Shown: positions 11,601-24,386, counted from the stretch's first letter. The stretch: 64,000 nt of DNA from Primulina eburnea (GCF_022965805.1 NC_133103.1:53332386-53396385), one strand, 5' to 3'. Numbers and translations: made by a program. Notes: generated by a model not told the origin, from the sequence alone.

Positions 11601-13102
11601 TTTGCAGAGAGAGGAGATTGATCTGGTGATTCCAGGTACCATTGCTCGTCTTTCAGCGTTGGTTATTCGATCTACTTTGACGGACAGGATCCGTAGAGAG
11701 CAGTCGACTGATGTGCAGTTGCTAGAGTTGAGAGCTAGAGCTGAGGAGAGGGGTAATTCAGAGTTTGGTTCGAATGGTGATGGATTGGTGACTTTCAGAG
11801 GCCGTATTTGTGTTCCTATTGGCGATGATATTCGTAGAGACGTCTTGACAGAGGCTCATACCGCACCTTATTCGATTCATCCAGGCAGTACGAAGATGTA
11901 TCAGGATCTTCGTCGACTCTATTGGTGGCCAGGTATGAAGAAAGATGTTGCTTTGTTCATTTCTCAGTGCCTTACTTGTCAGCAGGTGAAGATTGAGCAT
12001 CAGAGACATGCTGGGTCATTGCTATCTTTGCCGATTCCTCAGTGGAAGTGGGAGCACATTACGATGGATTTCGTGACTGGTCTTCCCAGAGTGCAGAAAG
12101 GTTATAATTCTATTTGGGTCATTGTTGATCGGTTAACTAAGTCAGCGCACTTTCTCCCAGTCAAGACGACGTACTCCATGAATCAGGGTGCCGAGGACTA
12201 CATTGCAGAGATTGTTAGACTTCACGGTGTCCCTGTGTCGATCGTGTCTGATCGTGACCCCAGGTTTACCTCAGAGTTCTGGAAGAGTTTGCATAGAGCT
12301 ATGGGTTCTCGATTAGCGTTCAGTACAGCTTATCACCCTCAGAGCGACGGTCAGTCAGAGAGAGTCATTCAGATTCTTGAGGATATGCTCAGAGCTTGTA
12401 CTATTGATTATTCTGGTAGCTGGGATTCTAAATTGCCACTTGTGGAGTTCACGTACAACAATAGCTACCAGGCGTCGATTGGGATGGCACCGTATGAGGC
12501 ACTTTATGCAGGAAGTGCAGATCGCCTTTGTATTGGGATGAGGTTGGTGAGAGGAAGATGTTGGGACCAGAGTTGGTCCAGCAGACGGCCGATGTTGTTG
12601 TTGTGATCCGTGAGAGGATGAAGCGCAGTCGAGACAGAAGAGCTATGCAGATGTTCGTCGCAGACCTTTGCAGTTTGAGGTTGGCGATCATGTATTTCTG
12701 AAGATTGCACCTCTCAAGGGTGTGATGAGATTTGGCAAGAAGGGAAAGTTGAGTCCGAGATTCATTGGCCCATTTGAGATCTTGGACAGAGTTGGTGACA
12801 GAGCCTACAGATTAGCCCTACCGCCCGATCTTGACAGAGTTCACAATGTCTTTCACGTATCGATGCTCAGGAAGTATATTGCGAATCCTTCCCATGTTCT
12901 TCGCCACGAGCCATTGGACTTGACGCCGAGTTTGACTTACCAAGAGATTCCGATTCAGATTCTGGATCGCACAGTTAGAGTTTTGAGGAACAAAGAGATC
13001 AGCATTGTTAAAGTCCTTTGGAGGAACCATTTGATCGAAGAGGCTACGTGGGAACCAGAGGATGAGATGAGAGAGAAGTATCCTGAGTTGTTCGTGCAGT
13101 GA
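8689..13102 (+). pseudogene. gag-pol: G gag-pol polyprotein, almost intact, two 1-bp deletions in integrase
   Basis: A 1305-codon frame (8689-12606) starts [10 protein letters not shown]. In order: gag capsid domain about residues 70-190; zinc knuckle [15 protein letters not shown] about 304; aspartic protease with [11 protein letters not shown] about 360 and VILGMDWL; reverse transcriptase with [11 protein letters not shown] about 692; RNase H with VYTDAS about 841 and [10 protein letters not shown]; integrase HHCC region with CLTCQQVK, then [16 protein letters not shown] and the DDE Glu. Near 12508 a missing base turns the expected [16 protein letters not shown] into another frame, which stops at 12606. 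A second missing base near 12637 restores reading into 12668-13102, which holds the GPFEIL stretch and a chromodomain-like tail (ATWEPEDEMREKYPELF). The full product would copy and integrate the element; this copy probably cannot integrate. The start is supported by MPP, usual for chromovirus gag. Confidence 0.93.
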
Positions 13103-13129
13103 CGTCAATTTCGCGGACGAAATTCCTCT

Positions 13130-13142
13130 AAGGAGGGGAGAT
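13130..13142 (+). other. G polypurine tract
   Basis: AAGGAGGGGAGAT directly before the 3' LTR start TGTAATAGCC; primes plus-strand DNA synthesis. Confidence 0.85.
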
Positions 13143-14698
13143 TGTAATAGCCGAGCCCAGTGTACGGTACGATTTAAGTTTCGTTTGTTATTTGGGTTAT
13201 GTGATTAGATGTTAGAGTTGTGTTTTGGGACATAGTATTATTGGTTATTATTGTTTTGAGGTATTAGATGTTGTTGATTGTTCGTTTCAGTGTTTCGGAT
13301 CGATTTTTAGTTGATTGAGTACTGTTCATTGCCGTGGCTTGAGTGCACCCGCGCTCTTAGAGGAGTGCCCCCGCGGTGTACTGTTCATCATTTTGGAATT
13401 TGAAGGCCGTGGCATCACCGCACCCGCGGCAGTGTAAGCACCGCACCCGCGGTGATTGTAGCACCGCACCCGCAGTGATCGTGCATGGGATTTTAGTTGG
13501 ATTGCCGTGAGCTTAGCGCACCCGCGGTGCTTGTGTGACCACACCCGCGGTGTAAGTATGGGCGAGATATTTAGTACCTTTTTGATTGAGTTGACTTCAT
13601 TTCTACCTTATCTCTTATCTTCATTTCGAGATTTCCTCTCTAGGGCAAGGGTTTTCTACCATTTCTTTCATTTCCTATCTTCAATCCAAGCTTCTATTCG
13701 ACGATTCGACTTGAGATCAACGTTCTCCTTGGTGCTAGGAAGCTTAGGTAAGTTTTTTGTGCGATTCTATCATGGTTTTTGGAGATGAGTTGTTATAGGG
13801 TGTTGTTATTGTTGGTTTAATGGGATATTTGACTTGTATTTTTGGATATAGAGATGATTTTGGTGTTGTTTATGGATTATTGTTGTAGGTGGTGTACCAA
13901 GAGCTAAGTTTGAGGTGTTCTATTGGTTTGTAAGTGGAATTTCATCCTTTTGCTCACATGATGATATATGTATTGTGTTTTAAAGGTTTCAAAGTGTTAT
14001 TCCCTTCAATTGATTCATTGTTAAGTATTGATTTCATTGATTATCTATTGGAGGCATTGTATGTCTCACTATTGTTAAAAAAGGAATACAAAAGATAGAG
14101 ATTCAAATGTTTTATTGGATTGATTAATCATAGTGAGAGCATTGCATGCAATTAGATGATCATCGACCATAGGCTTTTATCCCCTCACAGTTATCGATTT
14201 ATATCGATGGGATATTTGCAACCACAGTCATAGATACTATTGATATCAATCCAACCATAGAAAAGAGAATACCATCGTATTTCTATCTATTGCTATTGCT
14301 ACAGTTATTGCTACAGTATTCACGTTTCAGAGTTGATGGTATTTATGATTTCAAAGTCATGTTTTACAGAGTATACTATGTATCATTGCTATGTAGAGTT
14401 CCACTTGCTGAGATTTATTCTCATTTCAGTTATTTCATATGATGCAGATCAGAGTGGTGGCCCGGGACGTTGACTGTGGATAGGGGTCATATGCATACAC
14501 CGTTGGAAGGAAGATTATTTTGCAAATATTTTGGGACATGATCATAAGAATGATTGTTTTGTATTTTGTATGTCATTTGAATGATCATGTGATTACTTTG
14601 TAAACAATTTATGAAATGTATTTTGAAACTCCTTCCATATTTTAAAGAAAAATTTATTTCCGCTGCGTATTTTTACTGTTACGGGTCAGGGTGTCACA
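13143..14698 (+). repeat. G 3' LTR
   Basis: Starts TGTAATAGCC, ends GGTGTCACA (1556 bp). Nearly identical to the 5' LTR apart from one lost array unit and a deletion of about 38 bp near 14104. Confidence 0.93.
13342..13551 (+). repeat. G 3' LTR palindrome array (7 units)
   Basis: Same motifs as in the 5' LTR array. One unit and its linker (about 17 bp, the ACCGC unit at 7266 in the other LTR) are absent, and another unit reads ACCACACCCGCGGT. Confidence 0.88.
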
Positions 14699-16218
14699 AC
14701 AATTCAGTATAAAGATACAACAATCTTTTAACTAATCTAAGGTTCAACTACTACAGTTCAAGTAATAAAATCAAATCTATCCAAGTCCGGAATCACCACG
14801 CTAAACTCGTCTTCTCTCATCCTCTTCTCGACCCCGATTTTGTCCCACCTGTTGTCATGCACACATACAAAACAAGACAACAGCCGGATATTCCGGTGAG
14901 AATAAATCTCAGTATAAAACATGGTAAGCATGTATAGAAACAATCTAAATCATAAAACATGCTATCATGAACATATTCAAAAGTAATAGATTTCATAATC
15001 TATAAAATCAAATCAAAATAAGCATGCAACTCAATTCAGATAAACATGCAGTTTAATCAAATCATAAACACATGCTATCATGACTGAAAGCAATAAAGAT
15101 GGGTTTCATAGTCTATGAAACCACATCCATAAACACATGCAGTTGTAGTCAAATCATGTCTAGACTCGACTCAACTATAACTCTAGGGATCCCGTTGTGA
15201 AAAAGACGATCTATCACCTACTCTCCAATCGGGGTGACGGTACGTCTTATTCCTAGACTTCGGCCTAATCTGTATCCACATCTACAATAGGAGAGTGAAT
15301 CTTCCCCTAAGCTGTGATATCACCGAACGTCTAGAAGTTTGACGGATCTGTCAGGACTCCCTATCTTAAATGCAATGCATATAAATCTATAAACAAAGCA
15401 GTAGCATATCAGCATATAAACAAGAATATTCATATCAGAATATAACAATAATCTAGTATGTGATTTTGTTGGGAAACTCAAATAGGATCTGTTTGAGTTG
15501 TATCTTCCCGAATATTACATGAATTATACCTTTGTCGTCCCGGTCCGACGAAGACGATGACTTGTATTCAAATCTGTCCATATCAAATCTGAAATGACAA
15601 TATCGAATACACTGTATCAGTGAATAACTAAATACACAATCTGTTCTGATCAATACTCAACTCAGTACATAATCTGATCAATATCTGAACAAGATACAAT
15701 TCAGTTCATATCATCGACATCACAATATAATCGAAATCATATCTGAATCTGATCAATCTAAATCAACTGATGTTTCGACGGCATAACAATAAAATCTGAA
15801 TAACCCCGTCAATCTGAACATCACATATATAATACTGGAACTCAAAATCTGTGTTAATAAAATTCATACTCTAAATACTAACAAAATTCTGATATAGAAT
15901 CTCAGTCAATATCTTTCGAAAATCATAATAATTACAGAAACAGTCTGTTCTTTAATCTGACTTCAATTCTATACTGTCTACTGTAGCAGAAACATCATAT
16001 CTGATTCATATTCAATTCTGACAATATCATAAATTCAAATCTTGTCTAAACGTAACAAAACTTACGTCCAGTTGTAGCTGTCGTCGCTAGAAACTCGGTA
16101 CTGAATTCGGCTTCAAATTCTGACGGACGGATTTTGCGTAACGTTTAAATTCCCGCACGTAAGGACTCAAATCTTTTCCCCTCCGTTTCTTTCTTTTTCT
16201 GAAGGATTTCGCATGTTG

Positions 16219-16287
<69 letters not shown>
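16219..16287. repeat. Expanded TA microsatellite at the T2 3' LTR TATA box
   Basis: About 70 bp of nearly pure TA, interrupted by TTT, ACA and similar. The other T2 LTR has only about 15 bp of TA at the same place (30062-30076). Confidence 0.9.
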
Positions 16288-16291
<4 letters not shown>

Positions 16292-16340
16292 CATTGCATG
16301 ATACAAGGGCAAGTGGCGTTGTGCATGTTCTGCACGTTTC

Positions 16341-16598
16341 GCACATATGCGCGCACAAAGTCGCGCATATGCGCTATTTATAAAAAAACTAGCATTGTCT
16401 TCTCGCGCATATGCGCCATTTTAGTCGTGCATATGCGCCAACCATTCTGTCCAGTCCGCGCATGTGAGCCAATTATGTCGCGCATATGTGCCGATCCTTC
16501 TGGACTGGTCGCGCATATACGCGCCTTATATCGCGCATGTGCGCCGATGCTTCTGTACTTTTCGCGCATGTGCGCCGATACATGTCGCGCATGTGCGC
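16341..16598 (-). repeat. T2 3' LTR palindrome array (GCGC-ATAT-GCGC type)
   Basis: About ten 12-bp units, several damaged at CpG (for example GCATGTGAGCC, GCATATACGCG). The equivalent units in the 5' LTR are intact. Confidence 0.88.
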
Positions 16599-16749
16599 CT
16601 ATCCTATACTTCACACATAATGTGATTTCTTCTTTCGGCTCTCCCGATCAGATCCGTTTCGTTTATAATCACATCAATTATCATCTATGATTATAATAAT
16701 CATTTCCAAATCTTTTCAGATTAACCGGATTAATTTCTCGGGCCTTACA

Positions 16750-17314
16750 TTTCTCCCCCTCTTAGATCTGAGTTCGTCCTCGAACTCGCAAGTAATCAAC
16801 TCCGATATACTAGAAGGAATGTATCATAGAGTTTAAATCAAACTCTCATCTCAATGAATCCATTCGGAAATCTCTTTCTTGTATCAACCTCTGATTTCAA
16901 CTCTGGAATAAGACTTCATGGAGTATACTATCATAATACTTCTTAAACTAACTCTGACAGAATCAATCTTGCCATGTTGGTTATACAACATCCGTATAAA
17001 CCAATCACAGTTCATAACAAAACAATACCAGTAGTTGTTATCAAATCTGTTTATCCCAATCAAGGACATATACAGTCTTCAGCTTCAAATACCAATCGTC
17101 ATCATCCGATGTTGGTTTCTTAAATCTGTTTATTTTGAACTATCTTCATCTTCCTTCGAATTTTCGTCAAAAGAAATCTGCAGTATTCACTGTATACCGT
17201 CCTGTCTATAACTATCTCATTACCCATATGATAAGCTGATAGCTATTGTCACGCAGTGATAATAAGTCATATCAATTAGTGCTAACATCCAGCACTCTAT
17301 AACTCTACCAAAAT
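16750..17314 (-). other. T2 internal region, left part (3' end of decayed pol)
   Basis: Begins with the polypurine tract (minus strand of TTTCTCCCCCTCTTAG) and reads in element sense like the end of a chromovirus pol (a relic resembling FEDELRSKRGRN). No reading frame. Ends at the T3 duplication AAAAT (17310-17314). Confidence 0.65.
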
Positions 17315-19379
17315 TGTGGGGACCCGGACGCTAATCATCTTCTTAATCACCGTTGGGATTTAATTATCAGTTCTGATAAACAGGGTCTAAAAATTTTTCT
17401 TTTTAAAATAAAGTGCGGAAGATAATGGCATCTACATGATATACATATCTGTATAAAACTACATTTCAGTATAAAGATACAATAATGTACAACAGTCTTT
17501 TTAATTAATCTAAGGTTCAACTACTGCAGTTCAAGTAGTAAAATCCAATCTACTGTAAGTCCGGAATCGCCACGCTAAACTCGTCTTCTCTCGTCATCTT
17601 CTCGACCCTGATCCAGCCCCACCTGTTGTCATGCACACATACAAAACACGACAACAGCCGGATAACTCCGGTGAGAATAAATCCCAGTATAAAACATGGT
17701 AAGCATGTATATAAACAAACTAATTCATTAAACATGCGATTATGTATAAACATAATATCTTTCATAGTCTATGAAATTAAGCATGCAGCTCAAATCAGAT
17801 AAACAAGCATATAAACAATCTAAATCATAAAACATGCTAGCACAACTGTAAGCAATAACGATGGGTCCCATGGTCTAGGAGCCACATCCATATAAGCATG
17901 AAGTCCTAATCAAATCATGTCTAGACTCGACTCGATCTGGAACTCTAGGGATCCCGGGGTGAATAAGACGGCACTGTCTGTCACCTACCCTCCCAATCGA
18001 GGTGCTGTCCGTCTTATTCCTAGACTTCGGCCTGATCTGTATCCACATCTACAAAGGGGGGTGATCTTCCCCTAAGCTGAGATATCGCCGAACATCTAGA
18101 AGTCTGGATGATCTCGCAGACTTTCCTATCTTAATGCATGAATACAAAATCTGTAAACAAGCATAATCATCTTAATGCAATGCAACATAATCTGTAACCA
18201 AAGCATAATTAGATAAAACATAAACAAGAATATAGTATGTGATTTATTGGGCAACTCAAGGATGATCTCGATTGAGTTGTTTCTTCCCGAATATCACATG
18301 AATTATACCTTTGTCGTCCCGGTCTGACGAAGATGATGATCTGTATTCAACTCTGTCCATATCAATCTGAAAAGACAATATCGAATACGCTGTATCAGTA
18401 AATAACTCAATTCACGATCTGTTCTGATCAATACTCAAATCAGTATACAATCTGATCAATGTCTGAACAAGATACCATCTGAGTCATATCAATAATATCA
18501 CAATCTAATCGAACTCGTATCTGAATCTGATCAATCTAAATCAAATGATGTTTCGACGGCATAACAATACAATCTAAATAACCCCGTCAATCTGAACATC
18601 ACAAATATAATACTGAAACTCATAATCGGTGCCAATACAATCATACTCTGAATACTAACACAATCCTAATATAGAATCTCAGTCACTATCTTTCAAAAAT
18701 CATAATAATTACAGACACAGTCTGTTCTTTAATCTGACTTCAATTATACAATATCTACGGTAGTAGAAACACCATATCTGAATCACATGCAATTCTAGCA
18801 ACATCATATTTTCAAAACATCTCAAAACGTAACAAAACTTACGTCCTTGTATAGCTCGTGTCACGAGGGAAACGATACTACTTTCAGATTCGAATTCTGA
18901 TAGACGGATCTTCCACAATCGCAAATCAAAAAGGCGTAAGGATTTTCTTTCAAAGTTTTCGTCTCTTTCTGAATTTTCTGAAGAACAACCGTGTCAATCG
19001 CTTCTATATATACTGCATGCAATTCATAAAACGTGGCCTCATTTTTCATGGTGCACGTCGCACCGCGGGTGCGGTAACATATGCACCGCGGGTGCGCTTC
19101 AGTCTCGACGATTCTATCTAGATTTCCCGAAGCTTGACCGCGGGTGCGCTGCTTACACGACCGCGGGTGCGGTGTCATCAGCGCGGGTGCGCTCCGTCTA
19201 ATACCGCGGGTGCGGTGTGGCTACGGGATTTTCTTGTCAACTTACTGTCCATTTACCGCGGGTGCGGTGATGCCTGGCACCGCGAGTGCGGTGCTGCATT
19301 TCCAAGAATTTCTTATTTTCCATCCTGGCAACACTTTATAATCTTGTCTTATCATTTCTCATAATTTCTGGGCATTACA
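17315..19379 (-). repeat. T3 3' LTR
   Basis: From TGTGGGGACC to GGGCATTACA on the plus strand (2065 bp). Contains array 19062-19292, TATA-like TATATATA at 19005-19012, and a copy of the LTR coding exon near 18309-18360. Confidence 0.93.
19062..19292 (-). repeat. T3 3' LTR palindrome array (8 units)
   Basis: Units start at 19062, 19085, 19137, 19160, 19180, 19203, 19255 and 19279; steps 23, 52, 23, 20, 23, 52, 24. Both ACCGC-GGGT-GCGGT and AGCGC-GGGT-GCGCT occur, the latter a double change that keeps the arms complementary. The TATA tract lies about 50 bp downstream in element sense. Confidence 0.92.
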
Positions 19380-22100
19380 TTTCTCCCCCTCTTAGATCTG
19401 AGTTCGTCCCTGAACTCATAAGAAATAAATTCAGATGTACGAACAGAAATGTATACTAGAGTTTACATCAAAACTCAAATGCCTAATCCCCGTCTGGAAT
19501 ACGAATTCATGAAGTATAACATCATAATACCTCTAAACTCATCTCAGTGAATCCGTTCTGATATCTCTTTCTTGTATCAACTTCTGATTTCAAATCTGGA
19601 ATAAGACTTCATAAAGTCTGACAAAATCAATCTTGCTATATTGGTTATACAACATCTGTATAAACCAATCTACAACTTATCACATATCCGTATCTTCAGC
19701 TGTTATCACCTCTGTTTATTTCAAACAAAGACGTATACAATCTTCGACCCCAAATACCAATCATCATCATCCAATGTTGGTTTATGACATCTGTTCATTC
19801 TGAACTATCTTTATCTTTCTTCGAATTTTCTTCAAAAGAAATCTGTAGTATTCACTGTATACTGTTTTGTCTATAACTATCTCATTACCCCTCTGATAAG
19901 CTGATAGCTATAGTCACACAGTAATACTGAATCATATCAATTAGTGCTAACATCTAGCACTCTAAAACTCTACCAAAATCTTCCAATATTCGATTATTAC
20001 CCCCTGACTATCTGTCAATCTGTAATAAATCTACACAAGAGAGCTTATGATACAGTCTATTACAAGTACAACTCCATCAAAATCACAATCTGATATCATC
20101 TTATTCAATATTCTAATCTATCTGATTATTTCTTTGACATCGATCTATGTCATCTAGTTCTGTTTGTACGTAATCTGGTACAAACTGATAGATATAGATT
20201 GAGTAATCTGTCAATCATAATCATATCATATCATAATCTAAAGAAAATGGGGGTAATTTCATTACGAAAGCCATAGAAATGTACTCCCATTTCTATTCAG
20301 AACCATACAAATTCTGTAATAATCTTCTGATTTCTCTCTTTGTCTTCTTCTGTTAGCAATTCAGACTTATCAGTACAATTTCTGCCAACATTTCTGTACA
20401 AATTCTGTTACAACTGATCTGATCTGTTTATATCACTACTGTCTGTTCGAATAACGCACATTCACAATCATCTGAATGGCAACTGAATCCACTACTATGC
20501 GGTTCTGACACTAGCTGTGAGTTCAGATTCGAACTATCCTGTATAAACAAATCATTAAATAATCATAAATTAAAGAAGAAATACCCACCTGGTATTCGGC
20601 TCTGACTATCAATATCAAAATCTGTAAACAATTCTGAAACATCTGATATCATAACATAATCAGTCCCATATAACACAAACTCAAATATCTGTTATTCTGA
20701 CTGATGCTCTGTTCTGATTATTACAAACAAATTTTGAACATTCTGATCACATGTCTGACTGTTTACACTAATCGGTATCAAACACTGATTCACAATAACA
20801 GGAATATTACATCAGACTCAGAATAGCAAAAACCTATATAGATCTAGTACTCATAAAACAACGATTGCGGCAACCCTGATGATTCTGACTACTGATCAAT
20901 CTTCACAGTGCCTAAATCATCTGTCATATCTCATCTGCAAATAGAATATGCTCTCAACAATATCAGATGTCTCAAATACTGATTTAGAGCAAGCACAATA
21001 CGTAAGCAGATATAATATAATAAGGAGATCAGAGAATAAGAAAATCTGTAAAACTCAGCGATTCTGACTTTCTGACATTTCTGCTAATTCTGATATATCT
21101 GTTACCTGTGTCGGTTACAGTCACTGATTTCTGTCTCAACTGTGCAAATGAATCGGTATACCACTGCAGATATCACATATTCTGAATATAATCTGTTTCA
21201 ATTATGATTCATACCTGACTAATTTCTGTATACAATAATCACGATTCTCTGAATATTTAATAAAATCTTCAAATATTCCATTTAATCAATCAGATGCTGT
21301 TAACATATCAAATATCATAGATATAATAAGCATAAAATCGTCAGAACATCTCTGAATATTCTGAAACATGCCAAAGAGCCACACAAAATCGGATGTAACT
21401 CCTGGTCGATATTCTTCTACTGATCTTTCTATTCATTCTGTAACATTCTGTACACTCAATATCATTCTGTTCTGAATTCTAAAACAACAATCAGTATCTG
21501 ATATGAATTCAATTCTAAAATCTATCTGTCTGATATAAAACAAGTCTGAAATCTTATCTAGGCAAATATCAGTTAACTCTTACTTCTTTATCAAATCTGT
21601 AATTGTTAGGCTCGATTTCAGTGGATCTACTGAATACATAAGGATACTATCTGTTCCTTTCTGTATTAATCGAGTCATCAACAATACAAATATTAAAGGA
21701 ATCCTAAATCTAGAATCCTTACCGGAAATCTCCGTTTATCAGTCAAATCTGGTCTGATTCTTACCTCTGTACTTGTTCAGCATATAAATATCAAGAATGT
21801 AATCAAAATCAGATAACACAAGTACATCATAAACTAACCCAGTCTCATTCCTATCTAACTGTAGTATATCACATTTCACAGAAATTTCTGATATCAACAT
21901 ATTCCTCAACAATCAAGGAATTCAATACTACAGTACCAACAAACCCCATCAATACAGCATATCTCCATGCTATTCCATCACAGATACTCATAAAAATGCA
22001 TTAGTACATATCAATACATATGCAATATAATCATAAAGAATAGTACCTGTTGTAATTTCTGGGTTTGTTTCTCAGTCATTACCACTAATGACTCTGCTCT
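19380..22100 (-). other. T3 internal region, decayed pol without reading frame
   Basis: AT-rich with very frequent TCTGA words. Relics seen in element sense: PR-RT linker near 21600-21640, integrase VIVDRL-like block near 20220-20110, and the C-terminal relic before the polypurine tract. Protease, reverse transcriptase and RNase H catalytic motifs are not recognisable. No host gene. Confidence 0.6.
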
Positions 22101-23029
22101 TTAAGATCTTCGAAAATGTCTCTGCGGACAAACTTTAGCAAAGTGTCCCGTCTGCTTACAGATATTGCACTTACCAAGCACTCCCTGGCATTGTTCTGTG
22201 GAATGTCTCCCTCCACAAGTTCGGCAATACATTCCAGTGTAGCTCGGGCTGGAACTACTGGAACTAGACGAGCTACTTCCTAATTCCTTGAACTGTTTCT
22301 TTTGGATTTTCAAGGGCTCTTTCTTTTTACCACTGCTACTGCCAATCTCAACTCTAGAATGCAGTTGCTGTGGTTCCGGTGCTGGAAGATCATATAATGC
22401 TCCCGGCTGTCCTATCAGAACCGTTTCTGCTCTCTTAGCTCTATTCAAGGTGTCAGCAAAATTACTCGATTGCTTCACATTCACCAACATGCGTATTTCG
22501 GGATTCAATCCTTGAATGAATTGGCTAGACATAGCATCATCATTTCTAGCCACAAGAGGAGCAAAACGTAGAAGTGTGAAGAACTGTGCCAAGTATTCAT
22601 CAACACTCAAAGGACCCTGTCTCAGGTTTGCAAATTCTGCACTTCTATCCTGTCTATATGAGGTAGGGAAGAATCTTTGATAAAATTCAAATCTAAAGGT
22701 CTTCCACGTGATCACTGAACGACTCTGCTCTAAGGCTCCTTCGGTGAGTAACCACCATCTTCTAGCAGTCTCTTGCAACTGGTTCTCAATAAGCCTAATT
22801 TTGCACTCATCTGTGAAATTCAGGAATTCAAATAACATTTCTGTCTCCTCTAGCCATTTCTCACAATCTACTGACGTCTCAGTTCCCTTCAGAATTGGCG
22901 GTTGAAACGACTGAAACCTCTGTAACTGTGTTTCCATCTGAATTTCTGCCACATCTATCTGAGATTCTGTTCTATCTGTCTGATCATATGATGTACTGCC
23001 TTTTTCTGGAATTCTGCGGGGAGCTATAT
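22101..23029 (-). CDS. gag: T3 gag, main exon
   Basis: Open from the predicted 3' splice site (TAATCAG|AT at 23030/23029) to the stop at 22101, about 308 codons. The N-terminus APRRIPEKGSTS lacks any ATG before it: the upstream in-frame codon is TAA and the codon where related gags have ATG is ATA. The first in-frame ATG is about 30 codons further in (near 22937). The capsid domain spans about residues 60-200 (RRWWLLTEG, RQGPLSVDEYLAQF, FAPLVARND). A Ser tract is followed by YCRTCGGRHSTEQC and the zinc knuckle CNICKQTGHFAKVC, and the frame stops 9 codons later, so no pol is fused. It would form the capsid and bind RNA. I propose it is translated from the LTR exon at 24438-24387, which joins in phase; otherwise translation must begin internally. 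Confidence 0.85.
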
Positions 23030-23375
23030 CTGATTACCAAAAACATCAGTAATCCCATACCACAAATCTGTTCCAAATCTTTTCCTGACCATCTTACTGC
23101 TGGTCATGAATCCGATCTGATTCGTATTCAGTGATACATAATACCAATCTAATTCACATAATCAGGTAAACATGTATCTAAAAGCAGTAGCACATAATCT
23201 CATGCTAGCATCACAATGCAAATCAACATCATAAGCAATCTCATGCTAGCACACACATGCAAGGAAAGAAAATTCATCTACCCCGCTCATTCTCTTCTAA
23301 CTCCATCTAAGTCAATCTAAAAGATCTATCAGTTCTAACTATCTCAGTCTAAAGATCTATCTCTAAAGGATCCTC

Positions 23376-23387
23376 GCTCTGATACCA
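23376..23387 (-). other. T3 primer-binding site (initiator tRNA-Met)
   Basis: Minus strand TGGTATCAGAGC, 5 bp from the 5' LTR terminus (CCCACA|ACAGG). Confidence 0.95.
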
Positions 23388-24386
23388 CCTGTTGTGGGGA
23401 CCCGGACGCTAATCATCTTCTTAATCACCGTTGGGATTTAATTATCAGTTCTGATAAACAGGGTCTAAAAATTTTTCTTTTTAAAATAAAGTGCGGAAGA
23501 TAATGGCATCTACATGATATACATATCTGTATAAAACTACATTTCAGTATAAAGATACAATAATGTACAACAGTCTTTTTAATTAATCTAAGGTTCAACT
23601 ACTGCAGTTCAAGTAGTAAAATCCAATCTACTGTAAGTCCGGAATCGCCACGCTAAACTCGTCTTCTCTCGTCATCTTCTCGACCCTGATCCAGCCCCAC
23701 CTGTTGTCATGCACACATACAAAACACGACAACAGCCGGATAACTCCGGTGAGAATAAATCCCAGTATAAAACATGGTAAGCATGTATATAAACAAACTA
23801 ATTCATTAAACATGCGATTATGTATAAACATAATATCTTTCATAGTCTATGAAATTAAGCATGCAGCTCAAATCAGATAAACAAGCATATAAACAATCTA
23901 AATCATAAAACATGCTAGCACAACTGTAAGCAATAACGATGGGTCCCATGGTCTAGGAGCCACATCCATATAAGCATGAAGTCCTAATCAAATCATGTCT
24001 AGACTCGACTCGATCTGGAACTCTAGGGATCTCGGGGTGAATAAGACGGCACTGTCTGTCACCTACCCTCCCAATCGAGGTGCTGTCCGTCTTATTCCTA
24101 GACTTCGGCCTGATCTGTATCCACATCTACAAAGGGGGGTGATCTTCCCCTAAGCTGAGATATCGCCGAACATCTAGAAGTCTGGATGATCTCGCAGACT
24201 TTCCTATCTTAATGCATGAATACAAAATCTGTAAACAAGCATAATCATCTTAATGCAATGCAACATAATCTGTAACCAAAGCATAATTAGATAAAACATA
24301 AACAAGAATATAGTATGTGATTTATTGGGCAACTCAAGGATGATCTCGATTGAGTTGTTTCTTCCCGAATATCACATGAATTATAC

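Larger units (their letters stand above)
6952..14698 (+). mobile_element. G: nearly intact chromovirus (Ty3/gypsy) LTR retrotransposon
   Basis: Plus-strand element with a perfect 5-bp duplication ACAAT (6947-6951, 14699-14703). 5' LTR 6952-8557, primer-binding site 8563-8574, polyprotein 8689-13102, polypurine tract about 13130-13142, 3' LTR 13143-14698. The LTRs match closely except for a short array difference (about 17 bp) and a deletion of about 38 bp near 14104 in the 3' copy, so the insertion is fairly young. The chromodomain-like C-terminus of integrase places it among chromoviruses, possibly Tekay/Del-like. Confidence 0.95.
14704..16749 (-). repeat. T2 3' LTR, main part
   Basis: Continues the LTR begun at 6805-6951 after G and its duplication, ending GGGCCTTACA at 16749. 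It holds the array (16341-16598), an expanded TA tract at 16219-16287, the LTR coding exon copy near 15535-15590 (MDRFEYKSSSSSDRDDKG), and the conserved hairpins. Confidence 0.88.

Noticed and set aside
16298..16690. Open frame of 130 codons, and the similar one at 30086-30478, rich in RICA/AHMR-like repeats
   Set aside because: It is a translation of the GCGCATATGCGC array and TA flank; it has no domain and is explained by the repeat lacking stops.
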